From contig NW_027480569.1 in assembly GCF_051401765.1 (NCBI RefSeq), positions 186,001 through 250,000 of the forward strand: a DNA stretch of 64,000 nt. Reading direction: 5' to 3'. The stretch is from Calliopsis andreniformis (Eukaryota; Arthropoda; Insecta; Hymenoptera; Andrenidae). Under the pieces are notes generated by a model, which searched no databases, had not been told where the DNA came from, and saw nothing but the letters and a program-made list of their open reading frames with translations. This document shows, one piece after another, positions 39,819 to 51,854 of this stretch. Positions within the stretch are counted from its first letter, which is position 1. Each line of letters starts with the position of its first letter. Made by a program: the position numbers and the translations under genes.

Positions 39819-42735
39819 TTGAGAATTGAGGATTGATGATTGAGGATCGAGGATTGAAGATTGAGAATTGAGGATTGAAGATCGAGGATTGTGGATTGAG
39901 GATTGAGGATGGAGGATGAGGGCTGAGGGTTGAGGATTGAGGATTGAGAAATGAGGATTGAGGATTGAGGATTGAAATTGAGGATTGGGTATTGAGGATT
40001 GAAGAATGAGGATTGAGGAATTAGGATTGAGGATTGAGGATTGAGGATTGAAGATTGAGGATTGGGTATTGAGGGTTGAAGGATGAGGATTGAGGATTGA
40101 GGATTGAGGATTGAGGATTGAAGATTGAGTGTTGAGGATTGAAGATTGGGGATTGAGGATTGAGGATTGAGGATTGAGGGTTGAAGATTGAGTATTGAGG
40201 ATTGAAGATTGAGGATTGAGTATTGAGGATTGTGGATTCAGGGTTGAAGATTGAGGATTGAGGATTGAGGATTGAGGATTGAGGATTGCGGATTGAAGAT
40301 TGAGGATTGGGTATTTAGGATTGAAGAATGAGGATTGAGGATTGAGGTCTGAGGATTGAGGATTGATGATTGAGGATCGAGGATTGAAGATTGAGAATTG
40401 AGGATTGAAGATTGAGGATTGAGGATTGAGGATTGAGGATGGAGGATGAGGGCTGAGGGTTGAGGATTGAGCATTGAGAAATGAGGATTGAGGATTGAGG
40501 ATTGAAATTGAGGATTGTGTATTGAGGATTGAAGAATGAGGATTGAGGAATTAGGATTGAGGATTGAGGATTGAAGATTGAGGATTGGGTATTGAGGATT
40601 GAAGAATGAGGATTGAGGATTGAGGATTGAGGATTGAGGATTGAAGATTAGTAATGAGGATTGAAGATTGAGGGTTGAGGATTGAGGATTGAGGATTGAG
40701 GATTGAGGATTGAGTATTGAGGGTTGAAGATTGAGGATTGAGGATAGAGGATTGAGGATTGAGGATTGAAATTGAGTATCGAGGATTGAAGATTGAGTAA
40801 TGAGTATTGAGGATTGAGGATTCAGGGTTGAAGATTGAGGATTGAGGATTGAGGATTGAGGATTGAGGATTGAAGATTGAGTATTGATGATTGAATATTG
40901 AGGATTGAAGAATGAGGATTGAGGATTGAGGATTGAGGATTGAGGATTGAGGATCTAGGATTGGAAATTGATTATTGAGTATTGAAGTCTGAGGATTGTG
41001 GATTGAGGATTGAGGATTGAGGATTGAGGATTGAGGATTGAGGATTGAGGATTGAGGATTGAGTATTGAGGATTGAGGATTCGGGATTGAAAATTGAGGA
41101 TTGAGGATCGAGGATTGAGGATTGAGGATTGAGGATTGAGGATTGAAGATTGAATATTGATGATTGAATATTGAGGACTGAGGATTGAGGGTTGTGGATT
41201 GAGGACGAGGGCTGAGGTTTGAATATTGATGTTTGAGGTCTGAGTATTAAGGATTGAGGATTGAGAATTGAGGATTGAGGATTGAGGATTGAAGATTGAG
41301 GATTGGGTATTTAGGATTGAAGAATGAGGATTGAGGATTGAGGTTTGAGGATTGAGGATTGAGGATTGATGATTGAGTATTGTCGATTGAATATTGAGGA
41401 TTGAGGATTGAGGTTTGAGGATTGAGGACGAGGACTGACGGTTGAGGATTGAGGTTAGAGGATTGAGGATTGGGGATTGAGGACTGAGGATTGAGGATTG
41501 AGGATTGAGGATTGAGCATTGAGGATTGAAGACTGATGACTGGGGATTGAGGATTGAATATTGAGGATTAACGATTGAAGATTGGGGATTGAGGATCTAG
41601 GATCGGAGATTGATTATTGAGGATTGAAGGTTGAGGATTGACGATTGAGGATTGAGAATTGAGAATTGAGGATGAGGACTGAGGGTTGAGGATTGAGGTT
41701 TGAGGAATGAGGATTGATGGTTGAGGATTGAGGATTGAGGATTGAGGATTGAGGATTGAGGATTGAGTATTGAAGATTGAGTATTGATACCTGAGGATTG
41801 AGGATTGAGGATTGAGGATTGAGGACTGAGGATTGAAGATTGAGTATTGGGGATTGAAGATTGAGGATTGAGGATTGAGGATTGAGGATGGAGAATGAGG
41901 ACTGACGGTTGAGGATTGAGGTTTGAGGATTGAAGATTGAGGACTGAGGACTGAGGATTGAGGATTGAGGATTGAGCATTGAGAATTGAAGATTGAGTAC
42001 TGGGGATTCGGGATTGCAGATTGAGGATTAAGGATTGAAGATTGAGTATTGAGGATTGAAGATAGAGGATTGAGTATTGAGGATTGAGGATTCAGGGTTG
42101 AAAATTGAGGATTGAGGATTGAGGATTGAAGATTGAATATTGATGATTGAATATTGAGGACTGAGGATTGAGGGTTGTGGATTGAGGACGAGGACTGAGG
42201 GTTGAATATTGATGTTTGAGGTCTGAGGATTAAGGATTGAGGATTGAGGATTGGAAATTGAGGATTGGGTATTTAGGATTGAAGAATGAGGATTGAGGAT
42301 TGAGGTTTGAGGATTGAGGATTGAAGATTGAGTATTGAGGATTGAATATTGAGGATTGATGATTGAGGTTTGAGGATTGAGGACGAGGACTGACGGTTGA
42401 GGATTGAGGTTTGAGGATTAAGGATTGGGGATTGAGGACTGAGGATTGAGGATTGAGGATTGAGCATTGAGGATTGAAGATTGATGACTGGGGATTGAGG
42501 ATTGAAGATTGAGGATTAACGATTGAAGGTTGGGGATTGAGGACCTAGGATCGGAGATTGATTATTGAGGATTGAAGATTGAGGATTGAGGATTGAGGAT
42601 TGAGAATTGAGAATTGAGAATGAGGACTGAGGGTTGAGGATTGAGGTTTGAGGAATGAGGATTGATGGTTGAGGATTGAGGATTGAGGATTGAGGATTGA
42701 GGATTGAGTATTGAAGATTGAGTATTGATGCCTGA
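39819..42735. repeat. Higher-order unit Q4 (truncated at right)
   Basis: This follows Q3 at offset 3255 until about 42735, where TGCCTGAGGCTTGAGG replaces the usual continuation and the order changes. Markers are at 40952, 41594 and 42542. A private GAAGGATGAGG occurs near 40081. Confidence 0.85.
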
Positions 42736-43146
42736 GGCTTGAGGATTGAGGATTGAGTATTGAGGATTGAGGATTGAAGATTGAGTATTGGGGATTGAAG
42801 ATTGAGGATTGAGGATTGAGGATTGAGGTTGGAGAATGAGGACTGACGGTTGAGGATTGAGGTTTGAGGTTTGAAGATTGAGGTCTGAGGACTGAGGATT
42901 GAGGATTGAGGATTGAGCATTGAGGATTGAAGATTGAGTACTGGGGATTGGGGATTGAAGATTGAGGATTAAGGATTGAAGATTGGGGATTGAGGATCTA
43001 GAATTGGAGATTGATTATTGAGGACTGAAGATTGAGGATTGAGAATTGAGGATTGAGAATTGAGAATTGAGTATGAGGACTGAGGGTTGGGGATTGAGGT
43101 TTGAGGAATGAGGATTGAGGGTTGAGGATTGAGGATTGAGGATTGC
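42736..43146. repeat. Mosaic heptamer stretch right of the Q array
   Basis: This has a variant order close to the start of copy B's 544-bp segment, with a CTAG marker at 42995 in a unique form (GATCTAGAATTGG). No gene is seen. Confidence 0.65.
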
Positions 43147-43880
43147 GGATTGAAGATTGAGTATTGATGATTGAATATTGAGGATTGAGGATTGAGGTTT
43201 GAGGATTGAGGATTGATGTTTGAGGATTGAAGATTGAGGATTGAGGATTGAGGATTGAGGAATGAGGATTGAAGATTGAGTATTGAGGATTGAAGATTGA
43301 GGATAGAGGATTGAGTACTGAGGATGGACGTTGAGGGCTGAGGGTTGAGGGTTGAGGATTGAGAAATGAGGATTGAGGATTGAGGATAGAAATTGAGGAT
43401 TGGGTATTGAGGATTGAAGAATGAGGATTGAGGAATTAGGATTGAGGATTGAGGATTGAGGACTGAAGATTGAGGATTGGGTATTGAGGATTGAAGAATG
43501 AGGATTGAGGATTGAGGATTGAGGATTGAGGATTGAAGATTGAGTGTTGAGGATTGAAAATTGAGGATTGAGGATTGACGATTGAGGATTGAGGATTGAA
43601 GATTGAGTATTGAGGATTGAAGATTGAGGATTGAGTATTGAGGATTCAGGGTTGAAGACTGAGGATTGAGGATTGAGGATTGAGGATTGAGGATTGAGGA
43701 ATGAAGATTGAATATTTATGATTGTATATTGAGGACTGAGGATTGAGGGTTGTGGATTGAGGACGAGGACTGAGGGTTGAATATTGATGTTTGAGGTCTG
43801 AGGATTAAGGATTGAGGATTGAGAATTGAGGATTGAGGATTGAGGATTGAGGATTGAAGATTGAGGATTGGGTATTTAGG
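43147..43880. repeat. Segment shared with copy C insert
   Basis: This aligns to about 19870-20600 at offset 23277, anchored by ACGTTGAGGG at 43328. It shares the doubled GAGGGTT and the TATTTATGATTGTATATTG string. Confidence 0.7.
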
Positions 43881-44029
43881 ATTGAAGAATGAGGATTGAG
43901 GATTGAGGTTTGAGGATTGAGGATTGAAGATTGAGTATTGATGATTGAATATTGAGGATTGAGGATTGAGGTTTGAGGATTGAGGATGAAGACTGAGGGT
44001 TGAGGATTGAGGTTTCAGGAACGAGGATT

Positions 44030-44773
44030 GAGGTTGAGGATTGAGGACTAAGGATTGACGATTGAGTATTGAAGATTGAGGATTGATGACTGAGGATTGA
44101 CGACTGAGAATAGAGGATTGAGGATTGCTGATTGAAGATTGAGTATTGAGGATTGAATATGGCGGATTGAGGAATGAGGATTGAGGATTGAGGACTGAGG
44201 ATTGAGGATTGAGGATTGAGGATTAAGGATTGAGGATTGAGGATTGAGGATTGAGAATTGAGGATTGAGGATTGAGGATTGAAGATTGAGTATTGATGAT
44301 TGAATATTGAGGATTGAGGATTGAGGATTGAGGATTGAAGATTGAGTATTGAGGATTGAAGATTGAGGATTGAGTATTGAGGATTGAGGATTCAGGGTTG
44401 AAGATTGACGATTGAGGATTGAGGATTGAGGATTGAGGATTGAGGATTGGGTGTTTAGTATTGAAGAATGAGGATTGAGGATTGAGGTTTGAGGATTGAG
44501 GATTGAAGATTGAATATTGATGAATGAATATTGAGGGTTGAGGATTGAGGTTTGAGGATTGAGGATGAAGACTGAGGGTTGAGGATTGAGGTTTGAGGAA
44601 CGAGGATCGAGGATTGAGGATTGAGAATTGAGGATTGAGGATTGAGGATTGAAGATTAAGTATTGGGTATTTAGGATTGAAGAATGAGGATTGAGGATTG
44701 AGGTTTGAGTATTGAGGATTGAAGATTTAGTATTGATGATTGAATATTGAGGATTGAGGATTGAGGTTTGAGG
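44030..44773. repeat. 744-bp segment shared with the E repeats
   Basis: This aligns to about 55970-56713 at offset 11940. Anchors are GAGAATAGAGG, GAATATGGCGG (44155 and 56095) and GATTAAGTATTGGG. Just left of it, the E copies carry TTTCAGGAACGAGGATTGAGG twice where this copy has it once, a 21-bp tandem change. Confidence 0.75.
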
Positions 44774-44929
44774 ATTGAGGACTTAGGATTGACGATTGAG
44801 TATTGAAGATTGAGGATTGATGACTGAGGATTGACGACTGAGAATTGAGGATTGAGGATTGATGATTGAAGATTGAGTATTGAGGATTGAATATTGCGGA
44901 TTGAGGATTGAGGATTGAGGATTGAAGAT

Positions 44930-47000
44930 TGAGGATTGAGTATTTAAGATTGAGTATTGGTGCCTGAGGATTGAGGATCGAGGATTGAGGATTGAGGATT
45001 GGAGATTGACTATTGAGGATTGAAGATTGAGGATTGAGGATTGAGGATTGAGAATTGAGAATTGAGTATGAGGACTGAGGGTTGAGGATTGAGGTTTGAG
45101 GAATGAGGACTGAGGGTTGGGGAATGAGGATTGAGGATTGAGGATTGAGGATTGAGCATTGAAGGTTGAGTATTGCTGCCTGAGGATTGAGGATTGAGGA
45201 TTGAGGATTGATGATTGAGGATCGAGGATTGAAGATTGAGAATTCAGGATTGAAGATCGAGGATTGTGGATTGAGGATTGAGGATGGAGGATGAGGGCTG
45301 AGGGTTGAGGATTGATGATTGAGAAATGAGGATTGAGGATTGAGGATTGAAATTGAGGATTGGGTATTGAGGATTGAAGAATGAGGATTGAGGAATTAGG
45401 ATTGAGGATTGAGGATTGAGGATTGAAGATTGAGGATTGGGTATTGAGGGTTGAAGAATGAGGATTGAGGATTGAGGATTGAGGATTGAGGATTGAAGAT
45501 TGAGTGTTGAGGATTGAAGATTGAGGATTGAGGATTGAGGATTGAGGATTGAGGATTGAAGATTGAGTATTGAGGATTGAAGATTGAGGATTGAGTATTG
45601 AGGATTGTGGATTCAGGTTTGAAGATTGAGGATTGAGGATTGAGGATTGAGGATTGAGGATTGCGGATTGAAGATTGAGGATTGGGTATTTAGGATTGAA
45701 GAATGAGGATTGAGGATTGAGGTTTGAGGATTGAGGATTGAAGATTGAGTATTGATGATTGAATATTGAGGGTTGAGGATTGAGGTTTGAGGATTGAGGA
45801 TGAAGACTGAGGGTTGAGGATTGAGGTTTGAGGAACGAGGATTGAGGATTGAGGATTGAGGACTAAGGATTGACGATTGAGTATTGAAGATTGAGGATTG
45901 ATGACTGAGGATTGACGACTGAGAATTGAGGATTGAGGATTGATGATTGAAGATTGAGTATTGAGGATTGAATATTGAGGATTGAGGATTGAGGATTGAG
46001 GATTGAGGATTGAGGATTGAGGATTGAGTATTGAAGATTGAGTATTGAGTATTGAAGGTTGAGGATTGTGGATTGAGGATTAAGGATTGTGGATTGAATA
46101 TTGTAGATTGAGTATTGATGCCTGAGGATTGAGGATTGAGGATTGAGGATTGATGCCTGAGGATTGAGTATCGAGGATTGAGGATTGAGGATTGGAGATT
46201 GATTATTGAGGATTGAAGATTGAGGATTGAGGATTGAGGATTGAGAATTGAGAATTGAGTGTGATGACTGAAGGTTGAGGATTGAGGTTTGAGGAATGAG
46301 GATTGAGTGTTGCGTAATGAGGATTGAGGATTGAGGATTGAGGATTGAGCATTGAAGATTGAGTATTGATGCCTGAGGATTGAGGATTGAGGATTGATGA
46401 TTGAGGATCGAGGATTGAAGATTGAGAATTGAGGATTCAAGATTGAGGATTGAGGATTGAGGATTGAAGATTGAGTATTGAGGATTGAAGATTGAGGATT
46501 GAAGATTGAGTATTGATGATTGAATATTGTGGATTGAGGATTGAGGATTGAGGATTGAGGATTGGGTATTGAGGATTGAGGAATGAGGATTGAGGATTGA
46601 GGTTTGAGGATTGAGGATTGCAGATTGAGTGTTGAGGATAGAAGGTTGAGGATTGAGGATTGAGGATTGAGGAATGACGATTGAAGGCTGAGTATTGAGG
46701 ATTGAAGATTGAGGATAGAGTATTGTGTACTGAGGATGGAGGATGATGGCTGAGGGCTGAGGATTGAGGATTGAGAAATGAGGATTGCGGATTGAGGATT
46801 GAAATTGAGGATTGGGTATTGACGATTGAAGAATGAGGGTTGAGGAATTAGGATTGAGGATTGAGGATTGAGGATTGAAGATTGAGGGTTGGGTATTGAG
46901 GATAGAAGAATGAGGATTGAGGATTGAGGATAGAGGATTGAGGATTGAAGATTGAGTGTTGAGGATTGAAGATTGAGGATTGAGGATTGAGGATTGAGGA
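44930..47000. repeat. Mosaic shared with 15-17.7 kb and 63 kb
   Basis: The left part (44930 to about 45630) matches 63228-63930 at about 18297 bp, through TATTTAAG (44941 and 63239) and AATTCAGG (45241 and 63538). The middle (45244-46852) matches 15146-16754 at 30098. The right part (about 46853-47000) matches about 17613-17760 at offset 29240. An alpha start lies at 46674. Confidence 0.75.
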
Positions 47001-47004
47001 TTGA

Positions 47005-49228
47005 ATATTGATGATTGAATATTGATGATTGAATATTGAGGACTGAGGATTGAGGGTTGTGGATTGAGGAAGAGGATTGAATATTTATGTTTGAGGTCTG
47101 AGGATTAAGGCTTGAGGATTGAGAATTGAGGATTGAGGATTGAGGATTGAAGATTGAGGGTTGGGTATTGAGGATTGAAGAATGAGGATTGAGGATTGAG
47201 GATTGGGGATTGAGGATTGAAGATTAGTGTTGAGGATTGAAGATTGAGGATTGAGGATTGAGGATTGAGGATTGAGGATTGAAGATTGGGTATTGAGGAT
47301 TGAAGATTGAGGATTGAGTATTGATGATTGAGGATTCAGGGTTGAAGATTGAGTATTGAGGATTGAGGATTGACGATCTAGGATTGGAGATTGATTATTG
47401 AGTATAGAAGCTTGAGGATTGAGGATTGAGGATTGAGGATTGAGGATTGAGGATTGAGGATTGAGGATTGAATATTGATGATTGAATATTGAGGACTGAG
47501 GATTGAGGGTTGTGTATTGAGGACGAGGACTGAGGGTTGAATATTGACGTTTGAGGTCTGAGGATTAAGGATTGAGGATTGAGAATTAAGTATTGAGGAT
47601 TGAGGATGAAGTCTGAGGGTTGAGGATTGAGGTTTGAGGAACGAGGATTGAGGATTGAGGATTGAGGACTAAGGATTGGCGATTGAGTATTGAAGATTGA
47701 GGATTGGTGACTGAGGATTGACGACTGAGAATTTAGGATTGATGATTGAGGACTGAGGATTGAAGATTGAGTATTGAGTATTGAAGGTTGAGGACTGTGG
47801 ATTGAGTATTAAGGATTGAGGATTGAATATTGTAGATTGAGTATTGATGCCTGAGGATTGAGGATTGAGGATTGAGGATTGAGGATTGAGGATTGAAGAT
47901 TGAGAATTGAGGATTGAAGATTGAGGCTTGAAGGTTGATTATTGATGATTGAATACTGAGGATTGAGGATTGAGGAGTGAGGATTGAGGATTGAGGATTG
48001 AGCATTGAAGATTGAGTATTGATGATTGAATATTGAGGATTGAGGATTGAGGTTTGAGGATTGAGGATTGAGGATTGAGGATTGAGGATTGAGTATTGAA
48101 GATTGAGTATTGATGCCTGAGGATTGAGGATCGAGGATTGAGGATTGAGGATTGGAGATTGATTATTGAGGATTGAAGATTGAGGATTGAGGATTGAGGA
48201 TTGAGAATTGAGAATTGAGTATGAGGACTGAGAGTTGAGGATTGAGGTTTGAGGAATGAGGATTGAGGGTTGGGGAATGAGGATTGAGGATTGAGGATTG
48301 AGGATTGAGCATTGAACATTGAGCATTGATGCCTGAGGATTGAGGATAGAGGATTGATGATTGAGGATCGAGGATTGAAGATTGAGAATTGAGGATTGAA
48401 GATTGAGGATTGAGGATTGAGGATTGAGGATGGAGGATGAGGGCTGAGGGTTGAGGATTGAGGATTGAGAAATGAGGATTGAGGATTGAGGATTGAAATT
48501 GAGGATTGTATATTGAGGATTGAAGAATGAGGATTGAGGTGTTAGGATTGAGGATTGAGGATTGATGATTGAGGATTGGGTATTGAGGATTGAAGAATGA
48601 GGATTGAGGATTGAGGATTGAGGATTGAGGATTGAACATTAGTAATGAGGATTGAAGATTGAGGGTTGAGGATTGAGGATTGAGGATTGAGGATTGAGGA
48701 TTGAGTATTGAGGGTTGAAGATTGAGGATTGAGGATAGAGGATTGAGGATTGAGGATTGAAATTGAGTATCGAGGATTGAAGATTGAGTAATGAGTATTG
48801 AGGATTGAGGATTCAGGGTTGAAGATTGAGGATTGAGGATTGAGGATTGAGGATTGAGGATTGAAGATTGAGTATTGATGATTGAATATTGAGGATTGAA
48901 GAATGAGGATTGAGGATTGAGGATTGAGGATTGAGGATTGAGGATCTAGGATTGGAAATTGATTATTGAGTATTGAAGTCTGAGGATTGTGGATTGAGGA
49001 TTGAGGATTGAGAATTGAGGATTGAGGATTGAGGATTGAGGATTGAGGATTGAGGATTGAGGATTGAGGATCGAAGATTGAGTATTGATGATTGAATATT
49101 GAGGATTGAGGATTGAGGTTTGAGGATTGAGGATTGAGGATTGAGGATTGAGGATTGAGTATTGAAGATTGAGTATTGATGCCTGAGGATTGAGGATCGA
49201 GGATTGAGGATTGAGGATTGGAGATTGA
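47005..49228. repeat. 2.2-kb segment, downstream copy
   Basis: This is the partner of 25853-28069 at offset 21152. It has CTAG markers at 47375 and 48943. It diverges at about 49228, where GGAGATT is followed by GAGGATC instead of the GACTATT of the upstream copy. Confidence 0.85.
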
Positions 49229-49683
49229 GGATCGAGGATTGAAGATTGAGAATTGAGGATTGAAGATCGAGGATTGTGGATTGAGAATTGAGGATGGAGG
49301 ATGAGGGCTGAGGGGTGAGGATTGAGGGTTGAGAAATGAGGATTGAGGATTGAGGATTGAAATTGAGGATTGGGTATTGAGGATTGAAGAATGAGGATTG
49401 ATGATTGAATATTGAGGATTGAGGATTGAGGTTTGAGGATTGAGGATTGAGGATTGAGGATTGAGGATTGAGTATTGAAGATTGAGTATTGATGCCTGAG
49501 GATTGAGGATCGAGGATTGAGGATTGAGGATTGGAGATTGACTATTGAGGATTGAAGATTGAGGATTGAGGATTGAGGATTGAGAATTGAGAATTGAGTA
49601 TGAGGACTGAGGGTTGAGGATTGAGGTTTGAGGAATGAGGACTGAGGGTTGGGGAATGAGGATTGAGTATTGATGCCTGAGGA

Positions 49684-50932
49684 TTGAGGATTGAGGATTG
49701 ATGATTGAGGATCGAGGATTGAAGATTGAGAATTGAGGATTGAAGATCGAGGATTGTGGATTGAGGATTGAGGATGGAGGATGAGGGCTGAGGGTTGAGG
49801 ATTGAGGATTGAGAAATGAGGATTGAGGATTGAGGATTGAAATTGAGGATTGGGTATTGAGGATTGAAGAATGAGGATTGAGGAATTAGGATTGAGGATT
49901 GAGGATTGAGGATTGAAGATTGAGGATTGGGTATTGAGGGTTGAAGAATGAGGATTGAGGATTGAGGATTGAGGATTGAGGATTGAAGATTGAGTGTTGA
50001 GGATTGAAGATTGGGGATTGAGGATTGAGGATTGAGGATTGAGGGTTGAAGATTGAGTATTGAGGATTGAAGATTGAGGATTGAGTATTGAGGATTGTGG
50101 ATTCAGGGTTGAAGATTGAGGATTGAGGATTGAGGATTGAGGATTGAGGATTGCGGATTGAAGATTGAGGATTGGGTATTTAGGATTGAAGAATGAGGAT
50201 TGAGGATTGAGGTCTGAGGATTGAGGATTGATGATTGAGGATCGAGGATTGAAGATTGAGAATTGAGGATTGAAGATTGAGGATTGAGGATTGAGGATTG
50301 AGGATGGAGGATGAGGGCTGAGGGTTGAGGATTGAGGATTGAGAAATGAGGATTGAGGATTGAGGATTGAAATTGAGGATTGTGTATTGAGGATTGAAGA
50401 ATGAGGATTGAGGAATTAGGATTGAGGATTGAGGATTGAAGATTGAGGATTGGGTATTGAGGATTGAAGAATGAGGATTGAGGATTGAGGATTGAGGATT
50501 GAGGATTGAAGATTAGTAATGAGGATTGAAGATTGAGGGTTGAGGATTGAGGATTGAGGATTGAGGATTGAGGATTGAGTATTGAGGGTTGAAGATTGAG
50601 GATTGAGGATAGAGGATTGAGGATTGAGGATTGAAATTGAGTATCGAGGATTGAAGATTGAGTAATGAGTATTGAGGATTGAGGATTCAGGGTTGAAGAT
50701 TGAGGATTGAGGATTGAGGATTGAGGATTGAGGATTGAAGATTGAGTATTGATGATTGAATATTGAGGATTGAAGAATGAGGATTGAGGATTGAGGATTG
50801 AGGATTGAGGATTGAGGATCTAGGATTGGAAACTGATTATTGAGTATTGAAGTCTGAGGATTGTGGATTGAGGATTGAGGATTGAGGATTGAGGATTGAG
50901 GATTGAGGATTGAGGATTGAGGATTGAGGATT
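49684..50932. repeat. Partial Q unit outside the main array
   Basis: This aligns to the first 1.25 kb of Q3 (36564-37812) at offset 13120, with GTATCGAGG at 50641 against 37521 and a CTAG marker at 50817. It ends after a run of nine exact consensus heptamers (50870-50932), where the order switches to that of 27.9-28.6 kb. Confidence 0.8.
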
Positions 50933-51650
50933 GAGGATCGAAGATTGAGTATTGATGATTGAATATTGAGGATTGAGGATTGAGGTTTGAGGATTGAGGA
51001 TTGAGGATTGAGGATTGAGGATTGAGTATCGAAGATAGAGTATTGATGCCTGAGGATTGAGGATCGAGGATTGAGGATTGAGGATTGGAGATTGACTATT
51101 GAGGATTGAAGATTGAGGATTGAGGATTGAGGATTGAGAATTGAGAATTGAGTATGAGGACTGAGGGTTGAGGGTTGAGGTTTGAGGAATGAGGACTGAG
51201 GGTTGGGGAATGAGGATTGAGGATTGAGGATTGAGGATTGAGCATTGAAGGATGAGTATTGATGCCTGAGGATTGAGGATTGAGGATTGATGATTGAGGA
51301 TCGAGGATTGAAGATTGAGAATTGAGGATTGAAGATCGAGGATTGTGGATTGAGGATTGAGGATGGAGGATGAGGGCTGAGGGTTGAGGATTGAGGATTG
51401 AGAAATGAGGATTGAGGATTGAGGATTGAAATTGAGGATTGGGTATTGAGGATTGAAGAATGAGGATTGAGGAATTAGGATTGAGGATTGAGGATTGAGG
51501 ATTGAAGATTGAGGATTGGGTATTGAGGGTTGAAGAATGAGGATTGAGGATTGAGGATTGAGGATTGAGGATTGAAGATTGAGTGTTGAGGATTGAAGAT
51601 TGAGGATTGAGGATTTAGGATTGAGGATTGAGGGTTGAAGATTGAGTATT
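50933..51650. repeat. Segment shared with 27.9-28.6 kb
   Basis: The order matches the region right of 27912 at offset 23026, through TCGAAG (27912 and 50938) and TCGAGG (28275 and 51301). It is another dispersed duplicate made of heptamers only. Confidence 0.7.
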
Positions 51651-51854
51651 GAAGATTGAGTATTGATGCCTGAGGATTGAGGATCGAGGATTGAGGATTG
51701 AGGATTGGAGATTGACTATTGAGGATTGAAGATTGAGGATTGAGGATTGAGGATTGAGAATTGAGAATTAAGTATGAGGACTGAGGGTTGAGGATTGAGG
51801 TTTGAGGAATGAGGACTGAGGGTTGGGGAATGAGGATTGAGGATTGAGGATTGA

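Noticed and set aside
29580..42467. Repeated set of minus-strand frames of 78, 90, 121 and 64 codons in each Q unit
   Set aside because: Their conservation follows from recent duplication of the Q unit, not from coding constraint; the content is satellite only.
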